From Methylomagnum ishizawai (GTDB lineage: Bacteria; Pseudomonadota; Gammaproteobacteria; Methylococcales; Methylococcaceae), in NCBI RefSeq assembly GCF_019670005.1, contig NZ_AP019783.1, forward strand, positions 1,260,501 to 1,324,500: 64,000 nucleotides of DNA, in the 5' to 3' direction. Position 1 is the first letter of the stretch; every line of letters starts with the position of its first letter. Both the position numbers and the translations under genes were made by a program. Positions 45,251-54,980 of the stretch are shown in pieces. The notes under the pieces were generated by a model, which saw nothing but the letters and a program-made list of their open reading frames with translations, searched no databases and had not been told where the DNA came from.

Positions 45251-46426
45251 ATGTCGTCGCATAGGTTTATCGGGGGTGTTGCCCTCCTGGGTATGCTGGG
45301 CGGTGTGGCTATGGAGGTGGCCGCCGCCCCTTTCGACCCGATGCATCCCTATCCGAAGGTCACGGCGGATGCGCTCCTCGTCCGCAAGAATGTCAAGGAT
45401 ATGACGAAACAGGAAAAAGCCGATTTCGTCGGCGCCATCCTGGCATTGAAGCAAACCCGCGCCCCTGGCGGCGACATGGTGGGGAACTGGTACGACCATT
45501 TCGTCGCCCAGCATATGCGCAAACTGGTGTGCTGGACCGACCAGCCCGGCCAGGGCGGGCTGGGCCATAGCGGTCCCGATCTCCTGACCTGGCACCGGGC
45601 GTTCCTGCTCGAATTCGAATATGCCCTGTGGAAGGTCGCCAGGAAACCCATCGCGATCCCCTACTGGGATTGGACCGATCCCGCCTCGGAGGCGGCGATG
45701 CTGGCGGACGATATGATGGGTCCGGGCGGCAAGGCCGAGGACGGCTATGTCGTCATGTCCGGCCCGTTCAGGAAAGGACGCTGGAAGATCAACGTCAAGG
45801 GGTTCACCACCGACAATCCGGGGCAGTTCGACGATCTGGTCCGCGGGACCGGCAATATGGCCGGTGCGACCACCGCGCCGTTGGCGGCGGACGTGGTGGC
45901 GCTCCTGCAACGCCCCTTGTACGATGTCGCGCCTTGGGGCGTCACATCCGACACGGCCCAAAGTTTCCGCAATTTCTTGGATGGCGGTATCAACGCGACC
46001 GGCCTGGAATGCAAGGACGGTGTTATCTGGGATATCGTCGGTGCCACGTCCTCGCGCCTGCATGCCCAAGGCCATATGTACATCGGAGGCCAGGACGCCC
46101 AGGGCAATCCGGGGGCGCTCACCGATACCGTGACCTCGCCCAACGATCCCATCTTTTGGCTCCACCACGCGAACGTGGACCGGCTCCTGGAGATGTGGTG
46201 GAAGCAGCACAGGTATCAATACCTCCCGAAAACGGGGGGGCCACGCGGCGACAATATCGGTGATATCCTCTGGCCTTATCCGAAGTTGACGAATGGCGGC
46301 ATGGCCCGCCCAACGCGGATGTTCGGATACCGCTACGCCGATCTCACGCCGCCGCAGGTGCCAGAGGGACAAACCGGTTCGGAGAGCCAGACGGCCCAGG
46401 CCATGGGGACCATGTCCCACCACTGA
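45251..46426 (+). CDS. Tyrosinase-family copper oxidase, exported
   Basis: 391 residues from the ATG at 45251 (AGGTGGAG upstream). A signal peptide (GGVALLGMLGGVAMEVAAA) directs export. Both type-3 copper sites are complete: CuA from His83 or His88 with His106 and His115 (LLTWHRAFLLEFE), CuB from His271, His275 (RLHAQGHMY) and His305/306 (FWLHHANVDRLL). The family oxidises phenols to quinones, for example in melanin formation. No caddie protein or melanin cluster is adjacent. It follows the sigma-54 regulator by 163 bases. The physiological substrate is unknown. Confidence 0.88.
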   Translation: MSSHRFIGGVALLGMLGGVAMEVAAAPFDPMHPYPKVTADALLVRKNVKDMTKQEKADFVGAILALKQTRAPGGDMVGNWYDHFVAQHMRKLVCWTDQPGQGGLGHSGPDLLTWHRAFLLEFEYALWKVARKPIAIPYWDWTDPASEAAMLADDMMGPGGKAEDGYVVMSGPFRKGRWKINVKGFTTDNPGQFDDLVRGTGNMAGATTAPLAADVVALLQRPLYDVAPWGVTSDTAQSFRNFLDGGINATGLECKDGVIWDIVGATSSRLHAQGHMYIGGQDAQGNPGALTDTVTSPNDPIFWLHHANVDRLLEMWWKQHRYQYLPKTGGPRGDNIGDILWPYPKLTNGGMARPTRMFGYRYADLTPPQVPEGQTGSESQTAQAMGTMSHH

Positions 46427-46469
46427 GGTTCGCGGGCGGCCAGGACCGGCCTGCACGGCGGTTTCGGAA

Positions 46470-46499
46470 GGCGGGGTATGGGATGTCCCATATCCCGCC
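46470..46499. terminator. Bidirectional hairpin between tyrosinase and psd
   Basis: A 14-bp stem (GGCGGGGTATGGGA / TCCCATATCCCGCC, one G-T wobble) with a 2-base gap at the tip lies between the convergent gene ends at 46426 and 46509. There is no T-tract. Confidence 0.6.
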
Positions 46500-46508
46500 A
46501 AGAAACTC

Positions 46509-47384
46509 CTATGGGGAGGCCACGGCGACCGGCGGGCGGCGTCCCAATATCCCGCCCATCTTCACCTTGTCCCCATGCGCCAGGGCTTCCCAGTCCACGG
46601 CGTTTTCCCCGAACAGCACGATGATGGTCGAACCCATGTTGAACCGGCCCATTTCCTGCCCGCGTTCCAGCCTGACCGGGGTGTCCCGGTAATCCCAGGT
46701 CCGCACCGTGGTCCCGGCGGGCGGCGTGACCACGCCCTGCCACACCGTCTCGATGCTGGCCACGAAGATCGCCCCCACCAACACCAGCGCCATCGGCCCC
46801 GCTTCGGTCTCGAAGATCGCCGCCACCCGTTCGTTGCGGGCGAACAGGTTCGGGACTTGGCGGGCGGTGGCGTTGTTGACGCTGAACAGCCGCCCCGGCA
46901 CATGGACCATCTCGCGCAGGGTGCCGGCCAGCGGCATGTGCAGGCGGTGGTAATCGCGGGGCGAGAGATAGACCGTGGCGAACTTGCCGTTTTGGAACGC
47001 CGCCGCCCGCGCCGGGTCGCCGCCCAGGAGTTCGGTGGCGGTGTAGCTTTTGCCCTTGGCCTGGAAGATCGAGCCCGCCTCGATGTCGCCGATCTGGCTG
47101 ATGGCCCCGTCGGCGGGACAGAGCACGGCGTCCGGGTCGGGACACAAGGGGCGGGCGTCCGGTTTCAGGGCGCGGGTGAAGAAGGCGTTGAAGCTGGGAT
47201 AGGCGGCGGGGTCGGGCTGTAGGGCTTCGGCCATGTCCACGCGATAGAGCTGGATGATCCGCCGGATGAAGGCGTCTTTCCACGCCCGGTTCTCGCAGCG
47301 GGTGAGATGGTGCATCAAGCGGGACAGGGCGTGGTGGGGCAGGGGATATTGGAGCAGGGAGAACAGGGTTTCGCGGAGCGGCAT
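46509..47384 (-). CDS. psd: Phosphatidylserine decarboxylase proenzyme
   Basis: 291 residues. Produces phosphatidylethanolamine in the inner membrane. The self-cleavage site that yields the pyruvoyl group is present (FNMGSTIIVLF, cut between Gly and Ser). The PADGAISQIGDIE and YHRLHMPLAG blocks with catalytic Asp and His are also clear. The ATG at 47384 is used; the longer open frame is spurious. It lies 86 bases downstream of the ypfJ-like gene on the same strand. Confidence 0.95.
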   Translation of the reverse strand: MPLRETLFSLLQYPLPHHALSRLMHHLTRCENRAWKDAFIRRIIQLYRVDMAEALQPDPAAYPSFNAFFTRALKPDARPLCPDPDAVLCPADGAISQIGDIEAGSIFQAKGKSYTATELLGGDPARAAAFQNGKFATVYLSPRDYHRLHMPLAGTLREMVHVPGRLFSVNNATARQVPNLFARNERVAAIFETEAGPMALVLVGAIFVASIETVWQGVVTPPAGTTVRTWDYRDTPVRLERGQEMGRFNMGSTIIVLFGENAVDWEALAHGDKVKMGGILGRRPPVAVASP

Positions 47385-47470
47385 GGGCGTCTCGTGGGGC
47401 TGGCGCGGGAACGGTCCTGGGGAGCGTTCCCGCAAGGTCCATGGGGAAAAGCCGCCATGATAACCCGCGC

Positions 47471-48352
47471 CTACAAATCCCGCGCCTTGAAAGTGTCGCA
47501 TTGGCGGATATCGCCGGTTTCGATGCCGCGTTTGAACCAGCGCACCCGTTGGGCCGAGGTGCCATGGGTGAAGGTTTCCGGCACGGCGTAGCCCTTGGCC
47601 TGCTGTTGCAGGCGGTCGTCGCCGATGGCGGTGGCGGCGGTGAGGGCTTGTTCGATGTCGCCGGGTTCGATGATGTGTTTCAGGTTGTCGGCGTGTCGGC
47701 CCCAGACCCCGGCGAAGCAGTCGGCCTGCAATTCCAGCCGCACCGATAGCGCGTTGGCCTGGGCCTTGTCGCGGGCGTGCTGCTGGGCGGCGTGGACCTT
47801 GCCGGAAATCCCCAGGAGGTTCTGCACGTGGTGGCCGACCTCGTGGGCGATGACATAGGCCTCGGCGAATTCGCCCGGCGCATGGAAGCGTTGTTTCAGG
47901 TCGCGGTAGAAGGCGAGGTCGATATAGACCTTGCGGTCGCCGGGGCAATAGAACGGCCCCATCGCCGCCTGTCCGGTGCCGCAGGCGGTGGGGGTCGCCC
48001 CGGTGAACAGCACCAGCTTGGGGTCCAGGTATTGGCGATCCATCTCCTGGAAGATGCCGCGCCAGGTGGTTTCGGTGCTGTGCAGCACCTTGGAGACGAA
48101 GCGGGCCATGTCGTCGCCGGGCGGCGGCTTGTGGGCCTGGACGTGCTGGGCTTGGTGTTGCTCGACCTGGCGTTCGGCCTGCCGTACCAGGCCCAGCATC
48201 ATCGAGGGATCGACCCCCAGGAAATAGCTCGCGCCCAGGGCCAGCACGACGGCCCCGATCCCCAAACCCCCGCCGCCGAAGCCGCCGCCTCCGCCGTCCC
48301 CGCCCCGCCGGTCTTCCACGTTGTCGCTTTCGTTCTCGTCGTCCAGGCGCAT
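47471..48352 (-). CDS. ypfJ: Neutral zinc metallopeptidase, YpfJ family
   Basis: 293 residues. An acidic N-terminus rich in Asp and Gly precedes one membrane segment (GIGAVVLALGASYFLG), so the protein is membrane-anchored. The HEVGHHVQNLLG zinc motif with downstream Glu in RLELQADCFAG is clear, and TACGTGQAAMGPFYCP is a family block. The role in bacteria is unclear. YpfJ genes are widespread in proteobacteria. Confidence 0.9.
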   Translation of the reverse strand: MRLDDENESDNVEDRRGGDGGGGGFGGGGLGIGAVVLALGASYFLGVDPSMMLGLVRQAERQVEQHQAQHVQAHKPPPGDDMARFVSKVLHSTETTWRGIFQEMDRQYLDPKLVLFTGATPTACGTGQAAMGPFYCPGDRKVYIDLAFYRDLKQRFHAPGEFAEAYVIAHEVGHHVQNLLGISGKVHAAQQHARDKAQANALSVRLELQADCFAGVWGRHADNLKHIIEPGDIEQALTAATAIGDDRLQQQAKGYAVPETFTHGTSAQRVRWFKRGIETGDIRQCDTFKARDL

Positions 48353-48556
48353 GCTTGTTCTCCGCTGGTGTTGGGGAATGGCTTCAACATAGGGGCGGGG
48401 GCGGGGGAGCGCAAGGGTGGCGGGCGGTTTTCATGCGGCGGGGGGCGGAGAATCCGGGCCTGGGTCCCGCGCTTTTCCAAGTTGGCGGGTCTCATGGCAA
48501 GAGGGGTTGGAATCCCGCCCGTTCCTGGCGCGGGAAAGGCCCCGCTGGAGGTATCC

Positions 48557-49561
48557 ATGCCTACTCGTGATATCGTGGTGGTTGGCGCTTCCGCCGGAGG
48601 CGTGGAAGCCTTGAGTCGGCTGGTGGGCGCTTTGCCCGCCGACTTCCCGGCCAGCCTGTTCGTGGTGCTGCATGTTTCCACCAACGCCATCAGCTTCCTG
48701 CCCGAGATACTGGCCCGCAAAGGGCCGCTGCCCGCCTGCCATCCCGACGCCGATGGCGAAATCCTGCCCGGACGCATCTATGTCGCCCCGCCCAACCGCC
48801 ATATGGTGCTGACCGATACCCAGGTCTCGTTGGTGGCGGGCCCCAGGGAAAACGGCTTCCGCCCCGGCATCGACCCGCTGTTCCGCTCGGCGGCCCGCCA
48901 TTTCGGGCCGCGGGTGGTCGGCGTCGTGCTGTCCGGCACCTTGGCGGATGGCAGCAACGGCCTACAAGTCATCAAGGCCCGCGGGGGGACGACCATCGTG
49001 CAAGACCCGGAGGAGGCCGTGTTCGCCGCTATGCCCTTGAACGCCATGGGCAGCCTGTCGGTCGATCATGTCCTGCCGGTCCGGGAAATCGCCCATCTGC
49101 TGGTCAGGTTGGCGACGCAGCCCTTGGAGGGAGGAGGGGATTTTATGGCCCAGGACGCGCGGGACGGGGGACAGGCCGTCCACGATAGGATCGGCCGGTT
49201 CGAGGCGGGGTCCGGTTCGGCGGAAGCCACCGGCCTGACCTGCCCCGAGTGCGGTGGGGCCATCTGGGAATTGCCCGGCATCGGCGCGCCCCATTACCGC
49301 TGCCATATCGGCCATGCGTTTTCGGCGGAAGGGCTGCTGGCGATGCATTCGGAGACCCTGGAAACCGCGCTCTGGGGCGCGGTCCGCGCCTTGGAGGAAC
49401 AGGCGTCCCTGCTCCGGCGGATGGCCCTGCGTTTCCAGCAGGCCGGCAGCCATTATTCCGGCGACAAATTCGCCGAGCAGTCGCAGGCGGCGGCGGGGAA
49501 CGCCGATGTGATCCGGCGGGTGTTGCTCGAAGGCGGGACGGGCGGCGGCGCAACCGGATAG
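48557..49561 (+). CDS. CheB-type methylesterase domain with C-terminal zinc ribbon
   Basis: 334 residues; GGAGGT five bases before the ATG at 48557. Residues 1-190 are a CheB catalytic domain: GASAGGVEAL nucleophile, HVSTNAISFLPEIL with the catalytic His, and the Asp in LSGTLADGSNGL. There is no receiver domain. The C-terminal part has CPECGGAIWE and YRCHIGHAFS, a zinc-ribbon set seen in stand-alone CheB proteins, plus a helical tail. It is convergent with the hybrid kinase, 6 bases between stops. It may act on non-chemotaxis receptors or signal through a CheR partner. Confidence 0.88.
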   Translation: MPTRDIVVVGASAGGVEALSRLVGALPADFPASLFVVLHVSTNAISFLPEILARKGPLPACHPDADGEILPGRIYVAPPNRHMVLTDTQVSLVAGPRENGFRPGIDPLFRSAARHFGPRVVGVVLSGTLADGSNGLQVIKARGGTTIVQDPEEAVFAAMPLNAMGSLSVDHVLPVREIAHLLVRLATQPLEGGGDFMAQDARDGGQAVHDRIGRFEAGSGSAEATGLTCPECGGAIWELPGIGAPHYRCHIGHAFSAEGLLAMHSETLETALWGAVRALEEQASLLRRMALRFQQAGSHYSGDKFAEQSQAAAGNADVIRRVLLEGGTGGGATG

Positions 49562-49567
49562 GCCGGG

Positions 49568-51388
49568 CTATCCAGGCAACAGGCCCAAGAGGACGTCGAT
49601 CTCCACCGGCTTGACCAAATAATGGTCGAAGCCCGAGCCTTGAGCCAATTGGCGGTCGTTTTCCGCGCTGTAGCCGCTGATGGCGATCAAACGGGTGCCG
49701 GTCAGCCCGCATTCGTCGCGCAGCCTCCGCGCCACTTCGTAGCCGCTGATCCCCGGCATGCCGATATCCAGCAGCACCGCGTCCGGCGGATGTTCGGCGG
49801 CGCGGCGCAAGGCCGTTTCGCCCTGATAGAAGACCTCCGTTTCATAGCCCTGCATGCCGAGCAAGACCCCGAGCGAATCGGCGTAATCGGCGTTATCGTC
49901 CACGATGAAGACCCGGCAGCCTGCTTGGGGCTTCGGGATATCGATCCGGGGCGGCGGCATTTCGGTGCCGGGGGCCGCGACCACCGGCAGCCAGAGCGTG
50001 AATTGGCTACCCCGCCCCGGCCCCGCGCTGGCCGCTTCCACCCGTCCTCCGTGCATTTCCACCAAGCGCCGCACCAGGGCCAAACCGATGCCCAGGCCCC
50101 CGGTGGAGCGGGCCAGGCTGCGGTCCTCCTGGGTGAAGGGTTCGAAGATATGGGGCAGGAGTTCGGCGGCGATCCCGGTGCCATCGTCGCGGACCCGGAC
50201 CGCGGCTACGTCCCCCTCCCGCCACGCCGCGAGTTCGATGGAGCCGCCGCGCGGGGTGAATTTGGCGGCGTTATGCAGCAGGTTGCCGACGGACTGCACG
50301 CAGCGGGTGAAATCGACCTCGACATGGAGCGGCGTTGCCGGGAAGTCGATGGATAGGCGCTGGCCGCGTTCCTCGATCAAGCCGCGATGGGTGGCCGCCG
50401 CTTGTTCCAGGATATCGCCGAGCGCGGCGACCCGCTTATCCAGCACGATCTTGCCGTGCGTCACCCGCGCCACGTCCAGGAGGTCGTCCAGCAGCACCTT
50501 GAAATGGGCGCACTGCTGCTCGATGATCCGGGCGGTGCGCCCGCAGACATCGTCTTTGGGGTGGCTTTCGGTATGCCGCTTCAGGATTTCCCCGGCGTTG
50601 GCGATGGCCGCCAGGGGGTTCCGTAATTCGTGGGCCAGCATCGCCATGAATTCGTCCTTGTGGCGGTCGGCGTCGGCCAGGGCTTGGTTGCGGAGGCGCA
50701 GTTCCTGGGCCAGGTGTTCCCGCTCGGACAGGCCGGTCCTGAGGGCGTCATTGGCGGCGGAGAGCGCGGCGGTGCGTTCCGTGACCCGCTGTTCCAGGCT
50801 ATCCCGCGCTTGGCGCAGGGCGTCCTCGGCTGCCTTGCGCCGGGCGATGCAGGTGATGGCGGTGCGGTATTGGCCGCCGCGTTCCTCCGGTTCGGCCACG
50901 CTATGCAGTTCCACCATGCGGGAATCGCCGTCCCCGCTGGCGAGGCGCAGTTCGGTGGTGATGGCGCCGGTCTTCTCCCGCGCGCAGCGGCGCAGGTGGT
51001 CCAGGAACAGCGGCCTGTTGTCGGCCGCCATGAAATGGATCAGGGGGAAACCGGCGAGGCGCTGGCGCGGCCGCCCCAGCAATTGGGCCGCGGTGAGGTT
51101 GATGTCTTGGATCACGCCGTGCCGGTCGAGATTGATATAGCCCACCGGCGAGAAGTCGAACAAATCGGCGTAGCGGTCGCGGGATTTTTCCAGTTCCATC
51201 TGGGTTTGCCGGAGTTCGTGGTTTTGGATTTCCAGCTCGGCCTCGTAGACCTGGAGTTCGTGGAGCAAGACCCGTAATTGTTCGCGGGTGGTTTCGAGGG
51301 ATTCTGGGGTGGTGGATTCGGGGGCGAGGGTTTCGATCCGCTCCGCCAAGGCCTCCTCGACCCATTTTCTAAGCGAATGCATATCCAT
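49568..51388 (-). CDS. PAS-containing hybrid histidine kinase/receiver
   Basis: 606 residues, no membrane segment, cytoplasmic. A coiled coil at 25-75, a PAS domain at 75-190 (FSPVGYINLDRHGVIQDINLTA), a second coiled coil, HisKA with FMAMLAHELRNPLAA, HATPase (NLLHNAAKFT, DDGTGI, GGLGIGLALV), and a C-terminal receiver (FIVDDNADYADSL with Asp in VLLDIGMPG). AAGG precedes the ATG. It lies 32 bases after the CheB-CheR-PAS gene, so the two form an operon in which methylation and phosphorelay may be linked. Confidence 0.9.
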   Translation of the reverse strand: MDMHSLRKWVEEALAERIETLAPESTTPESLETTREQLRVLLHELQVYEAELEIQNHELRQTQMELEKSRDRYADLFDFSPVGYINLDRHGVIQDINLTAAQLLGRPRQRLAGFPLIHFMAADNRPLFLDHLRRCAREKTGAITTELRLASGDGDSRMVELHSVAEPEERGGQYRTAITCIARRKAAEDALRQARDSLEQRVTERTAALSAANDALRTGLSEREHLAQELRLRNQALADADRHKDEFMAMLAHELRNPLAAIANAGEILKRHTESHPKDDVCGRTARIIEQQCAHFKVLLDDLLDVARVTHGKIVLDKRVAALGDILEQAAATHRGLIEERGQRLSIDFPATPLHVEVDFTRCVQSVGNLLHNAAKFTPRGGSIELAAWREGDVAAVRVRDDGTGIAAELLPHIFEPFTQEDRSLARSTGGLGIGLALVRRLVEMHGGRVEAASAGPGRGSQFTLWLPVVAAPGTEMPPPRIDIPKPQAGCRVFIVDDNADYADSLGVLLGMQGYETEVFYQGETALRRAAEHPPDAVLLDIGMPGISGYEVARRLRDECGLTGTRLIAISGYSAENDRQLAQGSGFDHYLVKPVEIDVLLGLLPG

Positions 51389-51420
51389 ATTGCCCTTCCA
51401 TTTTTGGGGGCGTGGCGGGT

Positions 51421-54400
51421 TTATCGGGGGGCGAACCCGATGCCCAGCAGGATCAAGGTTTCGGCGCCCGTGTGCGAATCCAGGCGGCGACCGTTGAGGA
51501 CCATCCGCTGTCCATCGGGGGCCGCGTCATAGGGTTCGACCACGCAGCCCTCGAAGGCGTTGCCTTGGTGGGCCAAATCCTGCAAGGACAGGCGCAGGGC
51601 GGGTTTGTCCCATAGCCCGTTGTTGAGGGTATAGAGGCTCCGCCCTTGGACGCCGTCGGGGGTGGTCCGGAAGGTTTCGTAGAAGGAGGGGTTGGCCGTC
51701 TTCACCCGGCCATCGTCGCCCAGCACCAGGAAGGGTTCCCGGAGGGCGTTGATGATGATCTCGGTCAGGTTCAGCGCCTTGCCGGTGTCGTCCAGGTTGG
51801 TCTCGCTCTGCACCAAGGCGTTGATGTCCACCACGGCCAGCACCGCGCCGTCGATCTTGTTGTCCTGGGTCTTGTAGGGCCGCACCCGGAGGTTGTACCA
51901 GCGGCCCTGGCCGTCCTTCACCTCCACTTCCTTGGTGCCCAGGGTGTCCAGCACGTCGTGGATGAACGGCACCAGGTCGGGCACGCTGATCCTCGGGTTG
52001 ATATCGCTGAAGGGCCGGCCGATGTCGGTGGGGATCAGGCTGAACATCTTTTCCGCGCAGGGGGTGAAGCGCCGTACCCGGAGGTCGTTGTCCAGCATCA
52101 CGATGGCGATGTTGGTGCTGTTGAGCAGGTTGGTGAGGTCGTCGTTGAGCTTGGCGAGTTCCTCGTTGCGGGTTTGCAATTCCTCGTTGAGGGTGGTGAG
52201 TTCCTCGTTGGCCGATTGCAATTCTTCCTTGGCGGTTTCCAGTTCCTCGTTGGTGCTTTGCAATTCCTCGTTGCTGGACAGGATTTCCTCGTTGGCCGAG
52301 CGCAGTTCCTCGTTGAAGGCTTCCTGGGATTCGATCACCGATTGCAGGTATTCCTTGGTGGCGGCCAGTTCCTGGCGCAGCCGTTCGAGTTCGTGTTCCC
52401 GGTCGGGGGATTCGGGCGGGCGGGACGGGGCGGGTTCGGTGGCCTCCCTGCGGAGGATCGGCTCGCTGGCCGGGCGCAAATCCTGGAACAGCGCCAGGAA
52501 GAATTTTTCCGAGGAAATATGCGGGCTGACGATGGGGATGATTTCCAGGTTGGCCCGGTAGCTGTCGCCGTTGCCGTTGCCCTTGAACACCACATCCTCC
52601 TTGCGCGCCGCCCGGCCCGACTCGGTGGCCTCGTGGATGGCGGTGTGCAGGGGGATCATCAGGCCCTCGCGGGCCATCCGCAACAGGTTGAAGCTGGCCC
52701 CGCCCGGCGCCGGTTCCAGGAAGCAGCCGGTCCGGCCGCGGAATTGCAGGATGTTCAGATCGCTGTTGACCAGGACGCCCGGCGGGCTGTAGCGGTCCAG
52801 CAGCAAGCGGTCCGCCTCCTTCTGGGGGTCGAAGCTCTTGGGCAGGCCCTCGGCCAGGGGGGCCAGCAGGCTTTGCCGCTCCATGCTGTAATCCCCCCGC
52901 GCCAGATCCAGGATCAGCCGGGGCGATATGCTCTTCTTGCTGTAGAGCTTGTGGCGCTTGTGGGCCAGGGCGAACAGGTCGGCGAAGGTGCCGATGCTCT
53001 CGGAATTGCCCAGCAACAGGAAGCCGTTGGGGTTGAGGGCGTAATGGAACATCGGCAGGACTTTCTTTTGCAGTTCCTGGCCGAAATAGATCAGGACGTT
53101 GCGGCAGCTGATGAGGTCCAGGTTGGAGAACGGCGGGTCCTTGAACACGTTCTGACGGGCGAAGATGCAGAGGTCGCGGACCGGCTTGGAAACCTGATAG
53201 CCCGAGTCGCTCTTGGTGAAGAACCGCCGCAGCCGTTCCGGGGACACGTCGGCCTCGATATTGTCGGGATAGATGCCGGCCCGGGCCTTGTCCACCGCCA
53301 TCTCGCTGATATCGGTGCCGAACAGTTGTATATGCACGGTGGCCTGTTTGTTGTCGCCCAGGGCTTCCAACACCGTGATGGCCAGCGAATAGACCTCCTC
53401 CCCGGTGGAGCAGCCGGGTATCCAAATCCGCAGCGGGGTATTGGGCGATTTGCCGGCCAGGATGCTGGGGAGGATTTCCCCTTTCAATGCCTCGAACACA
53501 TCCGGGTCGCGGAAGAAGCTGGTCACGTTGATTACCAAATCCTGATAGAGCGCCTTGGCCTCGCTGGGGTTTTCCTCCAGGAAACGCACGTAGTGGGCCA
53601 GCTTGTCCAGCTTGTGCAGGACCATCCGCCGGAAGATGCGCCGCCTGAGCGTGCTTTGCTTGTAGGCCGAGAAATCCACATGGCTGACCGTCCAGACCAG
53701 GGCCAGGATGCGCCGGAGGTCGTCCTTTTCCCCCATGAGCGGCAGCGGTTCCTCCTGGAACACGGTCGGTGGGGTGGTCAGGCGCGGATAATGGTTTTTG
53801 AGGTTGAGCAGTTCCCGGGCGATCTCCGCCGGCGGCAGCACCAAATCGGCCACCCCGGCCATGATGGCGCTGCGGGGCATGGAATCGAATTTGGCGGTGC
53901 GTTCTTCCTGGACCAGGGTGATGCCGCCCTCGGCCTTGATGGCCTTGAGTCCCAAAACGCCATCCGAGGCGGTGCCGGACAATAAAACGCCCACCGCCCG
54001 GCTGCCCTGGTCGTTCGCCAGCGAGCGCAGGCAGAAGTCGATGACCTTGTGGCGGGCGACGATTTGCCCGATGGGGCGCAGGGTCAGGGTACCGTTCATG
54101 ATGATCACATTGGCGTTGGCCGGCGTGACGTAGACGTGGTCGCCCTCCAGGACCACTCCGTCGGTGGCTTCGGTCACCCGCATCCGGGTGCAGCGCCCCA
54201 GCAGCGTCGGCAACATGCTCTGGTGGTTGGGGTCTTGGTGTTGGATGAACAGGAAGGCCAGGCCGTTGGGCACCGGCAGGGCTTCCAGCAATTCCTTGAA
54301 GGCCTCGAAGCCGCCCGCCGAGGCGCCGACGCCGATGATGAGACTGGGGGGAATGGGGGGGGCCGCCTCCGTTGGGGGGACTGCGGGGTGGGCGGGCGGC

Positions 54401-54435
54401 GTTTCGCCGTCGGGGGGGGATGGTGGATGGGTCAT
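51421..54435 (-). CDS. CheB-CheR-PAS fusion sensor protein
   Basis: 1004 residues from the ATG at 54435; an upstream ATG adds 16 residues. It combines a CheB methylesterase domain (GVGASAGGFEAF, LSGTASDGVLGL), a CheR methyltransferase domain (TSFFRDPDVFEAL, GCSTGEEVYSLAI, CRNVLIYFG), and a long heptad coiled coil full of Glu/Asn repeats (NEELRSANEEILSSNEEL and like). At least two PAS domains follow (LLNSTNIAIVMLDND, FLVLGDDGRVKTANPSFYE). Such proteins are known in many proteobacteria, often followed by a kinase as here. No kinase domain is present in this chain. It probably tunes the downstream hybrid kinase. Confidence 0.92.
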   Translation of the reverse strand: MTHPPSPPDGETPPAHPAVPPTEAAPPIPPSLIIGVGASAGGFEAFKELLEALPVPNGLAFLFIQHQDPNHQSMLPTLLGRCTRMRVTEATDGVVLEGDHVYVTPANANVIIMNGTLTLRPIGQIVARHKVIDFCLRSLANDQGSRAVGVLLSGTASDGVLGLKAIKAEGGITLVQEERTAKFDSMPRSAIMAGVADLVLPPAEIARELLNLKNHYPRLTTPPTVFQEEPLPLMGEKDDLRRILALVWTVSHVDFSAYKQSTLRRRIFRRMVLHKLDKLAHYVRFLEENPSEAKALYQDLVINVTSFFRDPDVFEALKGEILPSILAGKSPNTPLRIWIPGCSTGEEVYSLAITVLEALGDNKQATVHIQLFGTDISEMAVDKARAGIYPDNIEADVSPERLRRFFTKSDSGYQVSKPVRDLCIFARQNVFKDPPFSNLDLISCRNVLIYFGQELQKKVLPMFHYALNPNGFLLLGNSESIGTFADLFALAHKRHKLYSKKSISPRLILDLARGDYSMERQSLLAPLAEGLPKSFDPQKEADRLLLDRYSPPGVLVNSDLNILQFRGRTGCFLEPAPGGASFNLLRMAREGLMIPLHTAIHEATESGRAARKEDVVFKGNGNGDSYRANLEIIPIVSPHISSEKFFLALFQDLRPASEPILRREATEPAPSRPPESPDREHELERLRQELAATKEYLQSVIESQEAFNEELRSANEEILSSNEELQSTNEELETAKEELQSANEELTTLNEELQTRNEELAKLNDDLTNLLNSTNIAIVMLDNDLRVRRFTPCAEKMFSLIPTDIGRPFSDINPRISVPDLVPFIHDVLDTLGTKEVEVKDGQGRWYNLRVRPYKTQDNKIDGAVLAVVDINALVQSETNLDDTGKALNLTEIIINALREPFLVLGDDGRVKTANPSFYETFRTTPDGVQGRSLYTLNNGLWDKPALRLSLQDLAHQGNAFEGCVVEPYDAAPDGQRMVLNGRRLDSHTGAETLILLGIGFAPR

Positions 54436-54980
54436 GGGATATCTCTGGGTTTCGGTCGGATCGCGGGCCGAATTATCCTCCAAGTGTTATGGAAAGGGTT
54501 GAAAAGCACAATAGGGGAGCTGGCCTGACGCTTTTTTGCTACCGGCATTCTGTAGGGGAATCGTCCAAGCCGCGTGTTGGCGGATACAGTGCAGCGGAAT
54601 CCGAGGCGGTTACGGTTTGAGATACAATGTCTTGAAAAATAGCGGAAAAGTCGCGGTTTTAATCCGTAAAAATTCAAAGGTATGGCCGTGGGTTTGGCCG
54701 GGATTATGGCATGCGGTGGTAGGTGAGGAATCGGGAGACGGCGAAGACCTATCCAACGTCGCCGTTACTGGATCAAGGCGGAAGCCAGGCTGGGGTATTC
54801 GAAGATATAAAAATCCATTGCGACACTTGCAGCGCGGTCGGGCGGCAGTCGATCCACGGCAATCGCAGGAAGGCTAGGGAACCGTCATCCTTGCCGGAAT
54901 GACGGTCGTTGGGTTTTTTCCAAAGCCGCGGATTTCCAATGCTCACAATATATGGGTGTTTAGGATATCCCGCGATGCCC
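54436..54980. other. Gap before the efflux operon end
   Basis: About 545 bases, AT-richer around 54610-54690, no supported gene. Open frames on both strands lack recognisable domains. A REP-like inverted repeat lies at 54881-54906. The promoter of the CheB-CheR-PAS gene is probably at the left side. Confidence 0.45.
54881..54906. repeat. REP-like palindrome
   Basis: Arms ACCGTCAT and ATGACGGT with a 10-base loop. CCGTCAT...ATGACGG palindromes are common dispersed repeats in proteobacteria. It lies about 75 bases past the tolC-like stop. Confidence 0.45.

Noticed and set aside
52130-52330. Regular repeats of TTCCTCGTT, suspected direct-repeat array
   Set aside because: They encode the repeated Asn-Glu-Glu-Leu heptads of the coiled coil in the CheB-CheR-PAS protein.
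51646-53985. 779-codon plus-strand frame
   Set aside because: Antisense to the CheB-CheR-PAS gene. Its Val/Gln/Gly repeats mirror the Glu/Asn coiled coil on the other strand.
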